Shown: positions 53,107-61,544 of the stretch, one piece after another
Layout: every line of letters begins with the position of its first letter
How positions within the stretch are numbered: the stretch's first letter is position 1
Source of the DNA: Flammeovirga aprica JL-4
Lineage (GTDB): Bacteria; Bacteroidota; Bacteroidia; Cytophagales; Flammeovirgaceae
Reading direction: 5' to 3'
Length of the DNA stretch: 64,000 nt
Assembly: GCF_012844305.1 (NCBI RefSeq)
Contig: NZ_JABANE010000022.1
Location: 1-64,000, forward strand
Notes under the pieces: model-generated
The model's database searches: none
Seen by the model: the letters and a program-made list of their open reading frames with translations, nothing else
What the model was told of the DNA's origin: nothing
Made by a program: the position numbers and the translations under genes

Positions 53107-53114
53107 TACATTTG
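53107..53114 (+). promoter_or_regulatory. Bacteroidota -7 box for the cyclophilin gene
   Basis: TACATTTG matches TAnnTTTG, 36 nt before the ATG at 53151. Confidence 0.5.
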
Positions 53115-53150
53115 CACGTTGATTAATTTATCATTCATAAAAACATTGAG

Positions 53151-53621
53151 ATGAAAGCAATCATTAAAACTGAAAAAGGAGATATGACAGTAGAGTTCTA
53201 CCAAAATGATGCTCCAAACACGGTAGCGAATTTCGTAGACTTAGCGTTGCATAACTACTATGATGGATTAACTTTCCACAGAGTAATTCCTAATTTTGTC
53301 ATTCAAGGTGGTTGCCCTGACGGTACAGGTGCAGGTGGACCAGGCTACAGAATTGCTTGTGAATTAGATGGTGATAACCAATACCACGACCGTGGTGTTT
53401 TATCAATGGCGCATGCAGGTAGAAACACTGGCGGTTCTCAGTTCTTTATTTGCCATAGCCGTACTCAAACTTCTCACTTAGACCGTAATCACACTTGTTT
53501 CGGTAAAGTAGTTGAAGGTGTTGAAGTAGTAGACGATATCCGTGCGAACGACAAGATCCTTTCTATTGAGATCATCAAAGAAGAAGGTGACGCTGAATTG
53601 CCGGAAGTAAAGAAACTATAA
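53151..53621 (+). CDS. Cyclophilin-type peptidylprolyl isomerase
   Basis: A 156-residue cytosolic cyclophilin. Catalytic Arg in FHRVIPNFVIQGG near 42, the QFFI motif near 98 and HTCFGKVVEG near 115-124 are intact. The tryptophan used in cyclosporin binding in many homologues is His here (SHLDRNH). It folds proteins by cis/trans isomerisation of prolyl bonds. It has its own promoter and terminator. Confidence 0.94.
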   Translation: MKAIIKTEKGDMTVEFYQNDAPNTVANFVDLALHNYYDGLTFHRVIPNFVIQGGCPDGTGAGGPGYRIACELDGDNQYHDRGVLSMAHAGRNTGGSQFFICHSRTQTSHLDRNHTCFGKVVEGVEVVDDIRANDKILSIEIIKEEGDAELPEVKKL

Positions 53622-53650
53622 TCCTTTTTTGAGAGGATTTTTAATATGGG

Positions 53651-53689
53651 GACTGATTCAATATAAGATTGAGTCAGTCTCTTTTTTTT
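53651..53689 (+). terminator. Terminator of the cyclophilin gene
   Basis: GACTGATTCAAT (53651-53662) and ATTGAGTCAGTC (53668-53679), 12 bp with one G-T pair and a 5-nt loop, followed by TCTTTTTTTT. Confidence 0.9.
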
Positions 53690-53709
53690 GATAACTATTT
53701 TTTTGAAGC

Positions 53710-54345
53710 GTGAAATACAAAGCTATAATTTTTGACTGCGATGGGGTGTTGGTAGATTCAGAGTCGATCACTATGAATGTCTTCATCGAACTTTTTAGTG
53801 CTTATGGAGTGGAAATGAGCTATGATTATGCGATTAAAACGTTGACAGGAAAGGCGTTTGATCAAATTGTGGAATATGTGCAGGAAGAGTATCAAATCAC
53901 ACTCAACGAAGATTTTGAAAAGCAGTTCCGCCAGAAAACATTTGAAGCCTTCAAGAACGATATTCAGCCTATTGATGGGATAAAGGAAGTAGTAGCAGAC
54001 TTGAAAGTACCTTTTGCGGTAGCTTCTAATGGTCCTATGCGTAAAATGGAGTTGAATTTAAAAACTACTGGATTATATCCTTATTTTGAAGGAAACATGT
54101 TTAGTGCTTATGACCTGCAAGCATGGAAGCCTGATCCAAAGGTTTTTGTAACCGCAGCACAGCACTTAGGCATGCAACCGTCAGACTGTGTAGTGATTGA
54201 AGACAGCATGTCTGGTGTAGTGGCCGCTCAAAATGGAGGTTTTGATGTGATGGTTTATGTGGGACATCAAGAAGAAGAAAAGTACACTTCTAAAGGCATT
54301 AAAGTCTTTAAAGACATGAAAGAATTATTGACATTAATAAATTAG
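53710..54345 (+). CDS. HAD-superfamily hydrolase (beta-phosphoglucomutase-like)
   Basis: A 211-residue cytosolic HAD hydrolase starting at GTG. Motif I FDCDGVLVDSE near 8-18, motif II VASNGP near 99, motif III Lys in WKPDPKVF near 138, motif IV VIEDSMSGVVAAQ near 161-173. The helical cap between motifs I and II places it with subclass I enzymes acting on small sugar or glycerol phosphates. It overlaps the 3' end of the converging AraC gene by 4 bp. No specific substrate can be assigned. Confidence 0.9.
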   Translation: MKYKAIIFDCDGVLVDSESITMNVFIELFSAYGVEMSYDYAIKTLTGKAFDQIVEYVQEEYQITLNEDFEKQFRQKTFEAFKNDIQPIDGIKEVVADLKVPFAVASNGPMRKMELNLKTTGLYPYFEGNMFSAYDLQAWKPDPKVFVTAAQHLGMQPSDCVVIEDSMSGVVAAQNGGFDVMVYVGHQEEEKYTSKGIKVFKDMKELLTLIN

Positions 54346-55340
54346 AGAAGATTACTCTGATACCTTTTAGCTACCTCTTTTGGTGTGATGCCATATTTCT
54401 TTTTGAAATAAAAAGAGAATTTTGAGCTCGATTTAAATCCGCACATTCTTGAAATATTCTGAATATTATTGGCCTCTGATGCCAAAAGGATTTTAGCTTT
54501 CTCCAGCCTATAATTAAGGTGAAATTTAATCACTGAAGTTCCAAAAACTTGCTGGAAATCTCTTCTGAGTTTTGAAATAGAATAACCATACATTTCTGCA
54601 AGTTCTTGAAGAGTTGGGACATAATCTAATGATGATAGGATGTAATCTTTTACTTTCATCAATTGCTCAAAATCTTCTGAATGCAGATTTTTAGAAGTGA
54701 TTTTATGCTTTCTGCTAAGTATTCTATCATAAAAAATACTCAGCATCTCACTTGCTTTAGCCACTAATAAAGGGTTGATGACAAGGTTAGGTTTTGTTTC
54801 ATCTATAGCAAAAGTATCTTTTAAGAGTACATGAGTTTCCAAAGGGATATTATCGTAGATCAGCCACTCCTGTCCTTCATCATTAGAAAAGAAATCTCCC
54901 AAAAACTCTTTAAATAGATGTTCTTCATTGTCGACTATATCTTTTTTGATGCGTACACCTACCCATTGATAATGAAACCCTTTTTTGATAAATATTTCAG
55001 TACTTACGGTAGTGTCATAAGCAATCATTCCACCAGAAGGAGAAAGTTCGGGTTGTTCTGATATTTTACTTTTTACAAGATCGCCAGTGTAAGAAAAACG
55101 AAAACATAGGTAACGTTGCGATTCTTTGTCTCCTTTGAAAACAATCTTTGTGTCTTCATCAAAGGTATACGAGTTGGTCGAAACTTCAAGTCCTGGATGA
55201 AGTTGAAAATACCTGATTTTACATTTTAAGTATTTACTATTTACAGTAAAAAGTTGCTTGTGGTAATTGCCACCAACTAATTCTTGTAGTTGGTCGATCA
55301 ATCCCCTCATAGAACCTTCTTTAAAGTTTAAGACTTTCAT
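54342..55340 (-). CDS. AraC-family transcriptional regulator
   Basis: A 332-residue regulator with an N-terminal region of unknown ligand at about 1-220 and an AraC double helix-turn-helix at about 225-325 (TLQELAEMYGYSISKLRRDFQQVFG and NISRMCGFKSSSKFSFYFKKKYGITPKEV). The second half matches the AraC/XylS consensus very well. It lies just downstream of the sulfatase gene on the same strand but a hairpin separates them (55361-55383), leaving only about 20 bp for a promoter of its own. Control of the sulfatase or of the exported HAD gene is plausible but not shown. Confidence 0.88.
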   Translation of the reverse strand: MKVLNFKEGSMRGLIDQLQELVGGNYHKQLFTVNSKYLKCKIRYFQLHPGLEVSTNSYTFDEDTKIVFKGDKESQRYLCFRFSYTGDLVKSKISEQPELSPSGGMIAYDTTVSTEIFIKKGFHYQWVGVRIKKDIVDNEEHLFKEFLGDFFSNDEGQEWLIYDNIPLETHVLLKDTFAIDETKPNLVINPLLVAKASEMLSIFYDRILSRKHKITSKNLHSEDFEQLMKVKDYILSSLDYVPTLQELAEMYGYSISKLRRDFQQVFGTSVIKFHLNYRLEKAKILLASEANNIQNISRMCGFKSSSKFSFYFKKKYGITPKEVAKRYQSNLL

Positions 55341-55360
55341 ATTTCCAATTTATAAAGAAA

Positions 55361-55383
55361 CCTCTAGTTATTAAAACTAGAGG
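55361..55383 (-). terminator. Hairpin between the sulfatase and araC-type gene
   Basis: CCTCTAGTT and AACTAGAGG, perfect 9-bp stem with a 5-nt loop, followed on the minus strand by TTTCTTTAT. It lies about 170 nt past the sulfatase stop and 21 nt before the regulator start, so it could be a terminator or attenuator. Confidence 0.65.
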
Positions 55384-55551
55384 CTCTTTGTTGAGAGAAT
55401 GTTTATAACCTCATTTCTAAAATATAGGTTCCAGTTATGTACTAATAATTGGTTTCAGTTTTTAGTTAAGTAGTCATTTATTCTACAATTAGCGAAGCTT
55501 TAGTTTGGAACCTTTAATTTCTAGAAATCAAGGCTCCAAACATGTTCTAAG

Positions 55552-57123
55552 CTATTTTTGAGATTTTAATCTATCCTCATTCCACTTATTGTACTGATCC
55601 ATTACCTTATCGATAGTGAAACTGTCAATAGATTGGATTTGTGGATATTTATATAATGATTGGATAAACTGTCCTGCAGTATAACCACCTTTGTATAAGA
55701 AGAATGGTCTTTTTGACATCCAATGCCAGTACGAGTTCGAATCTGTATCTGCACGTTCGTATGGATCTCTTCTGATATTGAATACTTTTGGAGCTCTTAA
55801 CTCTACAAATGGCTCTAACCATAACGCTAAAGTTTTCGCTCTTTGCTCCATGTAAACTACTTTCCAATCACCCATTCTGATTGCCGTGATATCACCATCA
55901 TCAGAAGTATAAATGAAAGTTTCTCTTGGAGATTCAGCTACTTCACCTTTGAAGTAAGGAAGCATGTTGTAGCCATCAATTGTAGTTTGAACGTCTCTTC
56001 CCATGTAAGAAATACCTGATTCAATTTCTTCTTTGATGTTTTCAACTCCTGCTGCTGATAATAATGTTGGCAACCAGTCTTGGTGAGAAACAATACCGTT
56101 TAATACTTTTCCCTCAGGAATAGTGCCTTTCCACATTACGTGACAAGGGATTCTGTAGGCACCTTCCCAGTTGGTGTTTTTCTCTGATCTGTATGGAGTT
56201 ACAGCACCATCAGGCCATTCGTTGTAGTGAGGACCGTTGTCAGTAGAGTACATGATGATCGTGTTTTCCATCATATCCAATTCCTCTAATTTTGCTAATA
56301 CCTTACCGATGTTTCTATCGTGATCTACCATTGCGTCAGCATAGAAAGTATCACCTTCCATTCCAGAAATACCTTTGATATCTTCCGCAGGGTAAGTAGG
56401 GTAGTGCATACCTACAGTGTTGTACCATAAGAAGAATGGCTTATCGTCATCTGCTTTCTCGTCTAACCACTCTAAAGTTCTGTCAGTGATTTCACGGTCA
56501 ACAGTTTCCATTCTTTTCTTTGTCAATGGACCTGTATCAGAAACTCTACCATCAGCAAAAGAGTGGATTACACCTCTTGGTGCAAACTTTTCTTTGAACC
56601 ACTCCTCTTTAGGATAGTCCTCGTGCTCTGGCTCCTCTTCAGCGTTCAAGTGGTATAAGTTACCAAAGAACTCATCAAAACCGTGGTTTGTAGGCAACTG
56701 CTCATCTTTATCACCAAAGTGGTTTTTACCAAATTGTGCCGTAGAATATCCTTCTCTCTTCAATAACCAAGCAATAGAAGGGTGCTCGTTTTTGAATCCG
56801 GCAGGTGCGCCAGGCAAACCTACTTTAGATAAACCCGAACGGATAGGGCTTTGACCTGTCATAAATGCAGATCTACCTGCTGTACACGACTGCTCGCCAT
56901 AGTAGTCTGTAAATGCAATACCTTCTTCAGCGATTCTGTCGATGTTAGGAGTCATATACCCCATTTGTCCTCTGTTCCAGAATGACAAGTTGAATTGTCC
57001 GATATCATCACCCCAAAGAATCACGATATTGGGTTTCTTTGGCGATTTTTTTGTTGGATTATCACCTGCCCATACCGGAAGGACAGTGATAAATGAAAGG
57101 ATAGATAATAATACTTTTCTCAT
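55552..57123 (-). CDS. Exported arylsulfatase-type sulfatase
   Basis: A 523-residue type I sulfatase with signal peptide 1-19 (LLSILSFITVLPVWA). The signature CTAGRSAFMTGQ near 80-91 carries the Cys (C-x-A-x-R) that is turned into formylglycine by FGE. Metal ligands appear as GDD near 39 and STDNGPHYNEW near 295; KFGKNHFGD-like Lys and His residues (AQFGKNHFGD near 131) complete the sulfate pocket. The substrate could be a sulfated polysaccharide or aryl sulfate, as in marine Bacteroidota. No FGE-type maturase and no polysaccharide-lyase genes are in the window. It is divergent from an exported HAD phosphatase with 297 bp between. Confidence 0.92.
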   Translation of the reverse strand: MRKVLLSILSFITVLPVWAGDNPTKKSPKKPNIVILWGDDIGQFNLSFWNRGQMGYMTPNIDRIAEEGIAFTDYYGEQSCTAGRSAFMTGQSPIRSGLSKVGLPGAPAGFKNEHPSIAWLLKREGYSTAQFGKNHFGDKDEQLPTNHGFDEFFGNLYHLNAEEEPEHEDYPKEEWFKEKFAPRGVIHSFADGRVSDTGPLTKKRMETVDREITDRTLEWLDEKADDDKPFFLWYNTVGMHYPTYPAEDIKGISGMEGDTFYADAMVDHDRNIGKVLAKLEELDMMENTIIMYSTDNGPHYNEWPDGAVTPYRSEKNTNWEGAYRIPCHVMWKGTIPEGKVLNGIVSHQDWLPTLLSAAGVENIKEEIESGISYMGRDVQTTIDGYNMLPYFKGEVAESPRETFIYTSDDGDITAIRMGDWKVVYMEQRAKTLALWLEPFVELRAPKVFNIRRDPYERADTDSNSYWHWMSKRPFFLYKGGYTAGQFIQSLYKYPQIQSIDSFTIDKVMDQYNKWNEDRLKSQK

Positions 57124-57420
57124 TTCCGTATTTAAAAATGAATAATTAAATCACGTTTGTACAAATAATACACTTAGATAAAACGGGTATAGTAATCCTG
57201 TGGAATGTACTTATCTGTTCATGAAATGAGCTGATTTGTTCTAATTTGATAAAAGTGGATTATTTACTGAATTATGTGAATTTCCTTAGAGATACTATAA
57301 ACAATTCACGCATTTTGAGATAGAAAACATTTCATTTGGTAAATTTTATCAATAAAATGAAACTTTGTTTGATATTAAACGTTTAGTTTGATTGTAACTT
57401 AATTACCCAATTATTGAGAT
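57124..57420. other. Divergent regulatory region
   Basis: This 297-bp gap between the sulfatase and the exported HAD gene must contain two promoters. A 10-bp palindrome TAAACGTTTA lies at 57376-57385, about 35 nt before the HAD start; no clear TAnnTTTG box is seen. Confidence 0.5.
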
Positions 57421-58158
57421 ATGATAAATAAAATGAAATTTTTCCTAGTAGCATTATTTTCCTTACTTGTATCAAATATGGTAAGTGCACAGGAATTACA
57501 GAGCTGGAATGAACCAATGCGTAGTGAGTTGATCAAAATGGTCAAAAAAGCACCTAAAAAAGGTAGAGTGGCTACATTTGATATGGACGGTACGATGATT
57601 TCAGAATCGCCTACCTATGAGATTGCTCTTTTTACTAAAAAATATTCTAAAGCTGACATCAAATCTAAAGATGATTTAGTGAAAGCATTAGTCGCATTGA
57701 CAAAAGATGAAAATTATAAAAAATACGTGGATGAATACTTTGCGGATAATAAAGCCAAGGTGTATCAGCCCATGCTTGAATTAGTAGAGTACTTGAAAGC
57801 AAATGATTTTAAAGTCATTTTATGTACTGCCTCAGAAGAGTATTTTGCTCAAGTAGCAGCAAAAACAAGTCTTCCTATGTTTGATGATGTGATTGGTACA
57901 AACATGTCAGTGAGAGTCAATGAATATGAAGGGAAAGTCCAGAATCTAAAAGAAGCAGGCTATCAGCCGATGTTTGCTTTTGGTAACTCTGCTGGTGATT
58001 ATGAGATGATGGAGTATGCCACTAAAAAGTCTTACTTGGTCATTCACGATCATAAAGCTTCTGGAGAATATGCTAAACCTGAACAATATGTATCAGAGTG
58101 TAAAGACAAAGGTTTCGGAACGATAAACATCAGTGATTGGACCACTATTTTCCAATAG
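57421..58158 (+). CDS. Exported HAD-family phosphatase
   Basis: A 245-residue HAD phosphatase with a signal peptide (about 1-23, KFFLVALFSLLVSNMVSAQ). Motif I TFDMDGTMISESPTYE near 52-67, motif II LCTASEEYF near 140, motif IV FGNSAGDYEMMEY near 185-197. The layout follows the phosphoserine-phosphatase-like group, some members of which are periplasmic acid phosphatases. A MITE begins 2 nt after its stop codon and its terminator now lies beyond that element. Confidence 0.86.
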   Translation: MINKMKFFLVALFSLLVSNMVSAQELQSWNEPMRSELIKMVKKAPKKGRVATFDMDGTMISESPTYEIALFTKKYSKADIKSKDDLVKALVALTKDENYKKYVDEYFADNKAKVYQPMLELVEYLKANDFKVILCTASEEYFAQVAAKTSLPMFDDVIGTNMSVRVNEYEGKVQNLKEAGYQPMFAFGNSAGDYEMMEYATKKSYLVIHDHKASGEYAKPEQYVSECKDKGFGTINISDWTTIFQ

Positions 58159-58160
58159 GA

Positions 58161-58323
58161 TAAGTACTGTGACAAAAGTAAAGGTACATTTTATCTTATC
58201 TTTTTTATCCTACTCTTCGTTAGATTTTTATCGCGTAACTAAGGCTATGCTCTGCAAATCTGCCTTGATTAGAATAAAAAATATTAAACTAAAATCATCC
58301 CTTTTCTTCTGTCACAGTACTTA
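58161..58323. mobile_element. 163-bp MITE with 24-bp terminal inverted repeats
   Basis: The left end 58161-58184 and the reverse complement of the right end 58300-58323 match at 22 of 24 bases, beginning TAAGTACTGTGACA in both. The element starts and ends with TA, as expected for Tc1/mariner or IS630-type insertion at TA. Inner parts are also imperfectly palindromic. The internal 65-codon frame is not a gene. It sits between the stop codon of the HAD gene and its terminator. A diverged relative is at 33555-33675. Confidence 0.7.
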
Positions 58324-58338
58324 TTGCTGAAACATTTA

Positions 58339-58375
58339 AAAAGGCCATAAGTGAAGCGATCACTTATGGCCTTTT
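58339..58375. terminator. Bidirectional terminator
   Basis: Perfect 16-bp arms (58339-58354, 58360-58375) with a 5-nt loop, AAAAGGCC/GGCCTTTT. It lies between the HAD gene (plus) and the small membrane protein gene (minus). Confidence 0.92.
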
Positions 58376-58404
58376 ATGTACTGAATAATATATTATTTAC
58401 ATCT

Positions 58405-58740
58405 TCACGCCTCTTTTTGTGAAGCCCTAATCCCAATAATCATAGCGATAACAGGAAGTAATACACCAACAATGATAAAAGAATCAACTGTATTGTAAGT
58501 CAGTTGGCGTAAACTAAAAGGAATTGCAATTAATCCAATTCTTTTCAATACTGCGATAAGAAACAATCCTAAACTCATTAGACCTAACGGAAAATTGACT
58601 ACGAGTGAAGATTTTACGACGCTCACACAAATTTCTGAAGTATGACCAATGTTTTCTAAAGTGTGGTTTCTGTTTGAGAAATGAGAAATACTAGTAATGA
58701 TCAACATCACTACCAATGATGTAAATAATATAATGTTCAT
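58405..58740 (-). CDS. Small membrane protein of unknown function
   Basis: A 111-residue protein with three hydrophobic segments at about 2-18, 48-66 and 88-105 (IILFTSLVVMLIITSI, FPLGLMSLGLFLIAVL, IIVGVLLPVIAMIIGI). I recognise no family. The gene starts 4 nt after the stop of the HNH/AP2 gene on the same strand, so the two are probably co-transcribed. A terminator follows. Confidence 0.65.
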   Translation of the reverse strand: MNIILFTSLVVMLIITSISHFSNRNHTLENIGHTSEICVSVVKSSLVVNFPLGLMSLGLFLIAVLKRIGLIAIPFSLRQLTYNTVDSFIIVGVLLPVIAMIIGIRASQKEA

Positions 58741-58744
58741 AGTG

Positions 58745-59296
58745 TTATTTTTTTACCGAAGTTGCGTGTACTCTGTTCAATCCTTTTGTTTCTCCAAAGA
58801 GTTGTTCAGAATACTTGTTGTAAACGTCAGCCGCTTCTTGTGCTGTTTTGTAAACTCCTAAATCATGACGTTTTCCTTCAGAATATAAAACAGCGCGGAA
58901 AGAATTCTTACTCACCTGAACCACACCTCTGTAGCCTGTTTTATTTCTGTGATTTTGGTGTCTTCTTAGATCTGCCATTGTCACCCACTCCAAGTTTTCC
59001 TCTCTGCAGTCTAAAGAATTGCCATTCTTATTTCTTACAAAAAGTCTCTTATCTGACTCTGGTTTTTCAACAAATGTTTCCGCCACAAGTTTATGAAGAT
59101 AGATGGTCACGTTTTGGTATTTACCATCTTTTGTCGGATAGTTTTTCTGAAAAAAGATATAACCGCTTACATGTTTTCTCAGATTTTCAAGAAGATTTAT
59201 CTCCTTATAATATTCATTTTTCTCAATGAATTCGAACGTTTGAACTGAAATTAACGCACTTTCGTCCGTGTTTTTCAACTTGATTTTACATAACAT
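58745..59296 (-). CDS. AP2-domain protein with degenerate HNH region
   Basis: A 183-residue protein. Residues about 60-106 follow the HNH_3 homing-endonuclease pattern (YLHKLVAETFVEKPES, then NGNSLDCREENLEWVT), but the catalytic NHxDGN is changed to RNKNGN, so the essential His is lost. Residues about 120-175 form an AP2/ERF-type DNA-binding domain (TGYRGVVQV, FRAVLYSEGKRHDLGVYKTAQEAADVYNK read as two pieces). HNH-AP2 proteins are normally mobile endonucleases; this one is probably a DNA-binding protein with no cutting activity. I chose the ATG at 59296; a GTG at 59386 is in frame. Start of an operon with a small membrane protein. Confidence 0.75.
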   Translation of the reverse strand: MLCKIKLKNTDESALISVQTFEFIEKNEYYKEINLLENLRKHVSGYIFFQKNYPTKDGKYQNVTIYLHKLVAETFVEKPESDKRLFVRNKNGNSLDCREENLEWVTMADLRRHQNHRNKTGYRGVVQVSKNSFRAVLYSEGKRHDLGVYKTAQEAADVYNKYSEQLFGETKGLNRVHATSVKK

Positions 59297-59501
59297 GGTA
59301 TAAAGAATTAAGTAATTAGGATTGTTAATATAGTAAATCGAACGAATGATTAGTTTTTTGGTTGTATCTTTTAATCTTGTGTTCACTATTATTAAGTGAT
59401 AAGGCCTTTAACAAAGCTAATTATGGTAATAATTACTCATTAAATAAAATAAATTCCGATAAGAATGTTTATTTTTAAATATTTAAAACCTAAAAAAAAT
59501 T

Positions 59502-61544
59502 ATGGGAATAATAACCACTGTAAATATATTACTATCAGGAATATTTATAGCATTGTCAGTTTTATATATATTAAATTCTTTACTCAGTCATTATAACAAA
59601 GTACAGTTAGCGTATAGTGGAATATGTATACTATCTAGTCTATTTATATTGTCTACTACCTACCAACATCTTGAAAGTGAATTAGAACTACATCGTAAAA
59701 TTTCAACCTTTACAGTGTTGGTGTATTTAATGTTAATGGAGTGTATATTTTCGGCTGTTTTTCTCCTAAATGAGAACAGAAGTAAGATTCCCTTTTACAT
59801 TATTTCCTCTATTACATTCTTAATCAGTATACTTCTTCTATCAGAAAATACAAGTTTTATGTTTGATAATCAGTTTGAGCTCATTGAGCTTGATATACTT
59901 TTTCATCAAAAATATTATTTTTTAAAAGGTAGTACTTCCCTGGTTTATGATATTTCAGTTCTTGTTTTTTACGGGAGTAGCCTGATTTATTTCATATGGA
60001 TGATGGCTATATCTTCTTTTGATAGGACAAGTTTTAAATTCCAAATCCAAATCACTGTACTGTTACTTTTCTTGTCAAGTAATATTTATGATGTATTAAT
60101 GGATTTAGGTATTATTGATGCCTCCATTTATGTCTCAGAATATGCTGCTATTCTTTCGATTTTATTATTCAACTTTGATTTAATAACAGACTTATATAAA
60201 GGTACTAAACACCGGGAGGTGTTATTTTTGGTATCCAGTAATTTTAATAAACTGATTCAAGAAATCAACTTATATGTGATAGGATATAATGAGAAAAAAG
60301 AAGTGAATTTTGTCAATAGTTTTTCTTCAAAAATACTAGGAAATGATTTGTTAGGAAAAACATTTACTTCATTGTTTGAAGAATATGAAGATGATAAAGC
60401 TGATCATCTGACTTTATATAAAACAGTAGGTAAACCATTTAAATATATCAAAACCTCTATTATAACCCTAAATACAGAAAGCAATAAGCAAACTTATATA
60501 ATAGGTTATGACATTACAGAAAAAAGAAGAGAACAGAAAAAATTAAGGAAGACTTTACAAGAACTACATTTACTGGCAGAAGAACTGGAACAGGAAAATA
60601 CATTTTTGAAAGTGGAATCTCAGAATACAAAACCCAATGAGCTTTTTGTAGGCAGTTTTATTTCCAGTATAGAACAGGAAGTCAAGAGAATTGCTAACCA
60701 TAAAAGTACCGTCCTGATAGCAGGTGAAGTGGGGACTGGAAAAAAATATGTAGCGGATTTAATAATAGAAAAGAGTAATAGGGCAACTAAACCTCATATT
60801 GTCTATAATTGTCACCCTTCCATCAAATCAATTTTTCAGTCACGTTATTATGAAAGCAAACCTAATTCAGAGTATCAAAAGAGTATTATGGATGTAGTGA
60901 ACAATGGCACGCTGATTTTATCAAATATTGAAAATATGTCTGATAACGATCAGGAACAATTGCTTTCCATGTTAAAAGAGCAAGGGGAAAAACGTTTGAT
61001 ATATGATGTAAGGTTTATTATCACTACTACAAAAGATCTTTTACAATTAGTGAGAGAAAGAAAGTTTAATACAGAACTTTATCAGTATCTCAGTATTTAC
61101 ACTATTCACTTGCCTCAGCTTAAAAATAGGAGAGAAGACATTCCTTATCTGACGGATTATTTTATGAAGCAGTTTTGTGATCAGCATAATGTTGATGAAT
61201 TATCCATCTCAATGGCTAGTCTTAAAAAATTACAATCTTATGATTGGCCAGAAAATATTAAAGAACTTCGCTTAGTTGTACAAAAAGCTGTTTTAGCCTC
61301 TAAAGGAAAAACGCTCCGCCTGAAGGATTTTGAGGAATATAAGATGAAAAAAGAGAATGAAACGAAAGCTTTTTTAACATTAGAGGGAAATGAGAGGGCT
61401 TATATTCTTAAAATATTGAATTCGTGTAATTGGAAAATCAGTGGTAAGAATAGCGCATCTGAAGTATTGGGAGTTAATGAAGCTACGCTTAGATCAAAAA
61501 TGAAAAAACTATCTATTCTAAAAGAAAGTAAAGTGAGTTCTTAA
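59502..61544 (+). CDS. Membrane-bound, degenerate sigma-54-activator-like regulator
   Basis: A 680-residue protein. The first 225 residues have about seven or eight membrane helices, like the 7TM sensor region of some kinases. A PAS domain (about 250-335), a coiled coil and an AAA+ domain (about 380-600) follow, then a Fis-type helix-turn-helix (about 640-672, ASEVLGVNEATLRSKMKKL). The AAA+ part matches sigma-54 activators (Walker A AGEVGTGKK near 406; LPQLKNRREDIPYLTDYF), but the GAFTGA loop that contacts sigma-54 is absent and Walker B reads GTLILSNIENM in place of GTLFLDEI. ATP hydrolysis and sigma-54 activation are unlikely; it may regulate by DNA binding alone. Confidence 0.8.
   Translation: MGIITTVNILLSGIFIALSVLYILNSLLSHYNKVQLAYSGICILSSLFILSTTYQHLESELELHRKISTFTVLVYLMLMECIFSAVFLLNENRSKIPFYIISSITFLISILLLSENTSFMFDNQFELIELDILFHQKYYFLKGSTSLVYDISVLVFYGSSLIYFIWMMAISSFDRTSFKFQIQITVLLLFLSSNIYDVLMDLGIIDASIYVSEYAAILSILLFNFDLITDLYKGTKHREVLFLVSSNFNKLIQEINLYVIGYNEKKEVNFVNSFSSKILGNDLLGKTFTSLFEEYEDDKADHLTLYKTVGKPFKYIKTSIITLNTESNKQTYIIGYDITEKRREQKKLRKTLQELHLLAEELEQENTFLKVESQNTKPNELFVGSFISSIEQEVKRIANHKSTVLIAGEVGTGKKYVADLIIEKSNRATKPHIVYNCHPSIKSIFQSRYYESKPNSEYQKSIMDVVNNGTLILSNIENMSDNDQEQLLSMLKEQGEKRLIYDVRFIITTTKDLLQLVRERKFNTELYQYLSIYTIHLPQLKNRREDIPYLTDYFMKQFCDQHNVDELSISMASLKKLQSYDWPENIKELRLVVQKAVLASKGKTLRLKDFEEYKMKKENETKAFLTLEGNERAYILKILNSCNWKISGKNSASEVLGVNEATLRSKMKKLSILKESKVSS

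Noticed and set aside
58133-58330. 65-codon plus-strand frame after the HAD gene
   Set aside because: It starts inside the HAD gene in another frame and otherwise lies in the MITE; the sequence is low-complexity and repeated.
58762-59229. 155-codon plus-strand frame opposite the HNH/AP2 gene
   Set aside because: The minus strand reads a clear AP2 domain; the plus frame has no family features.
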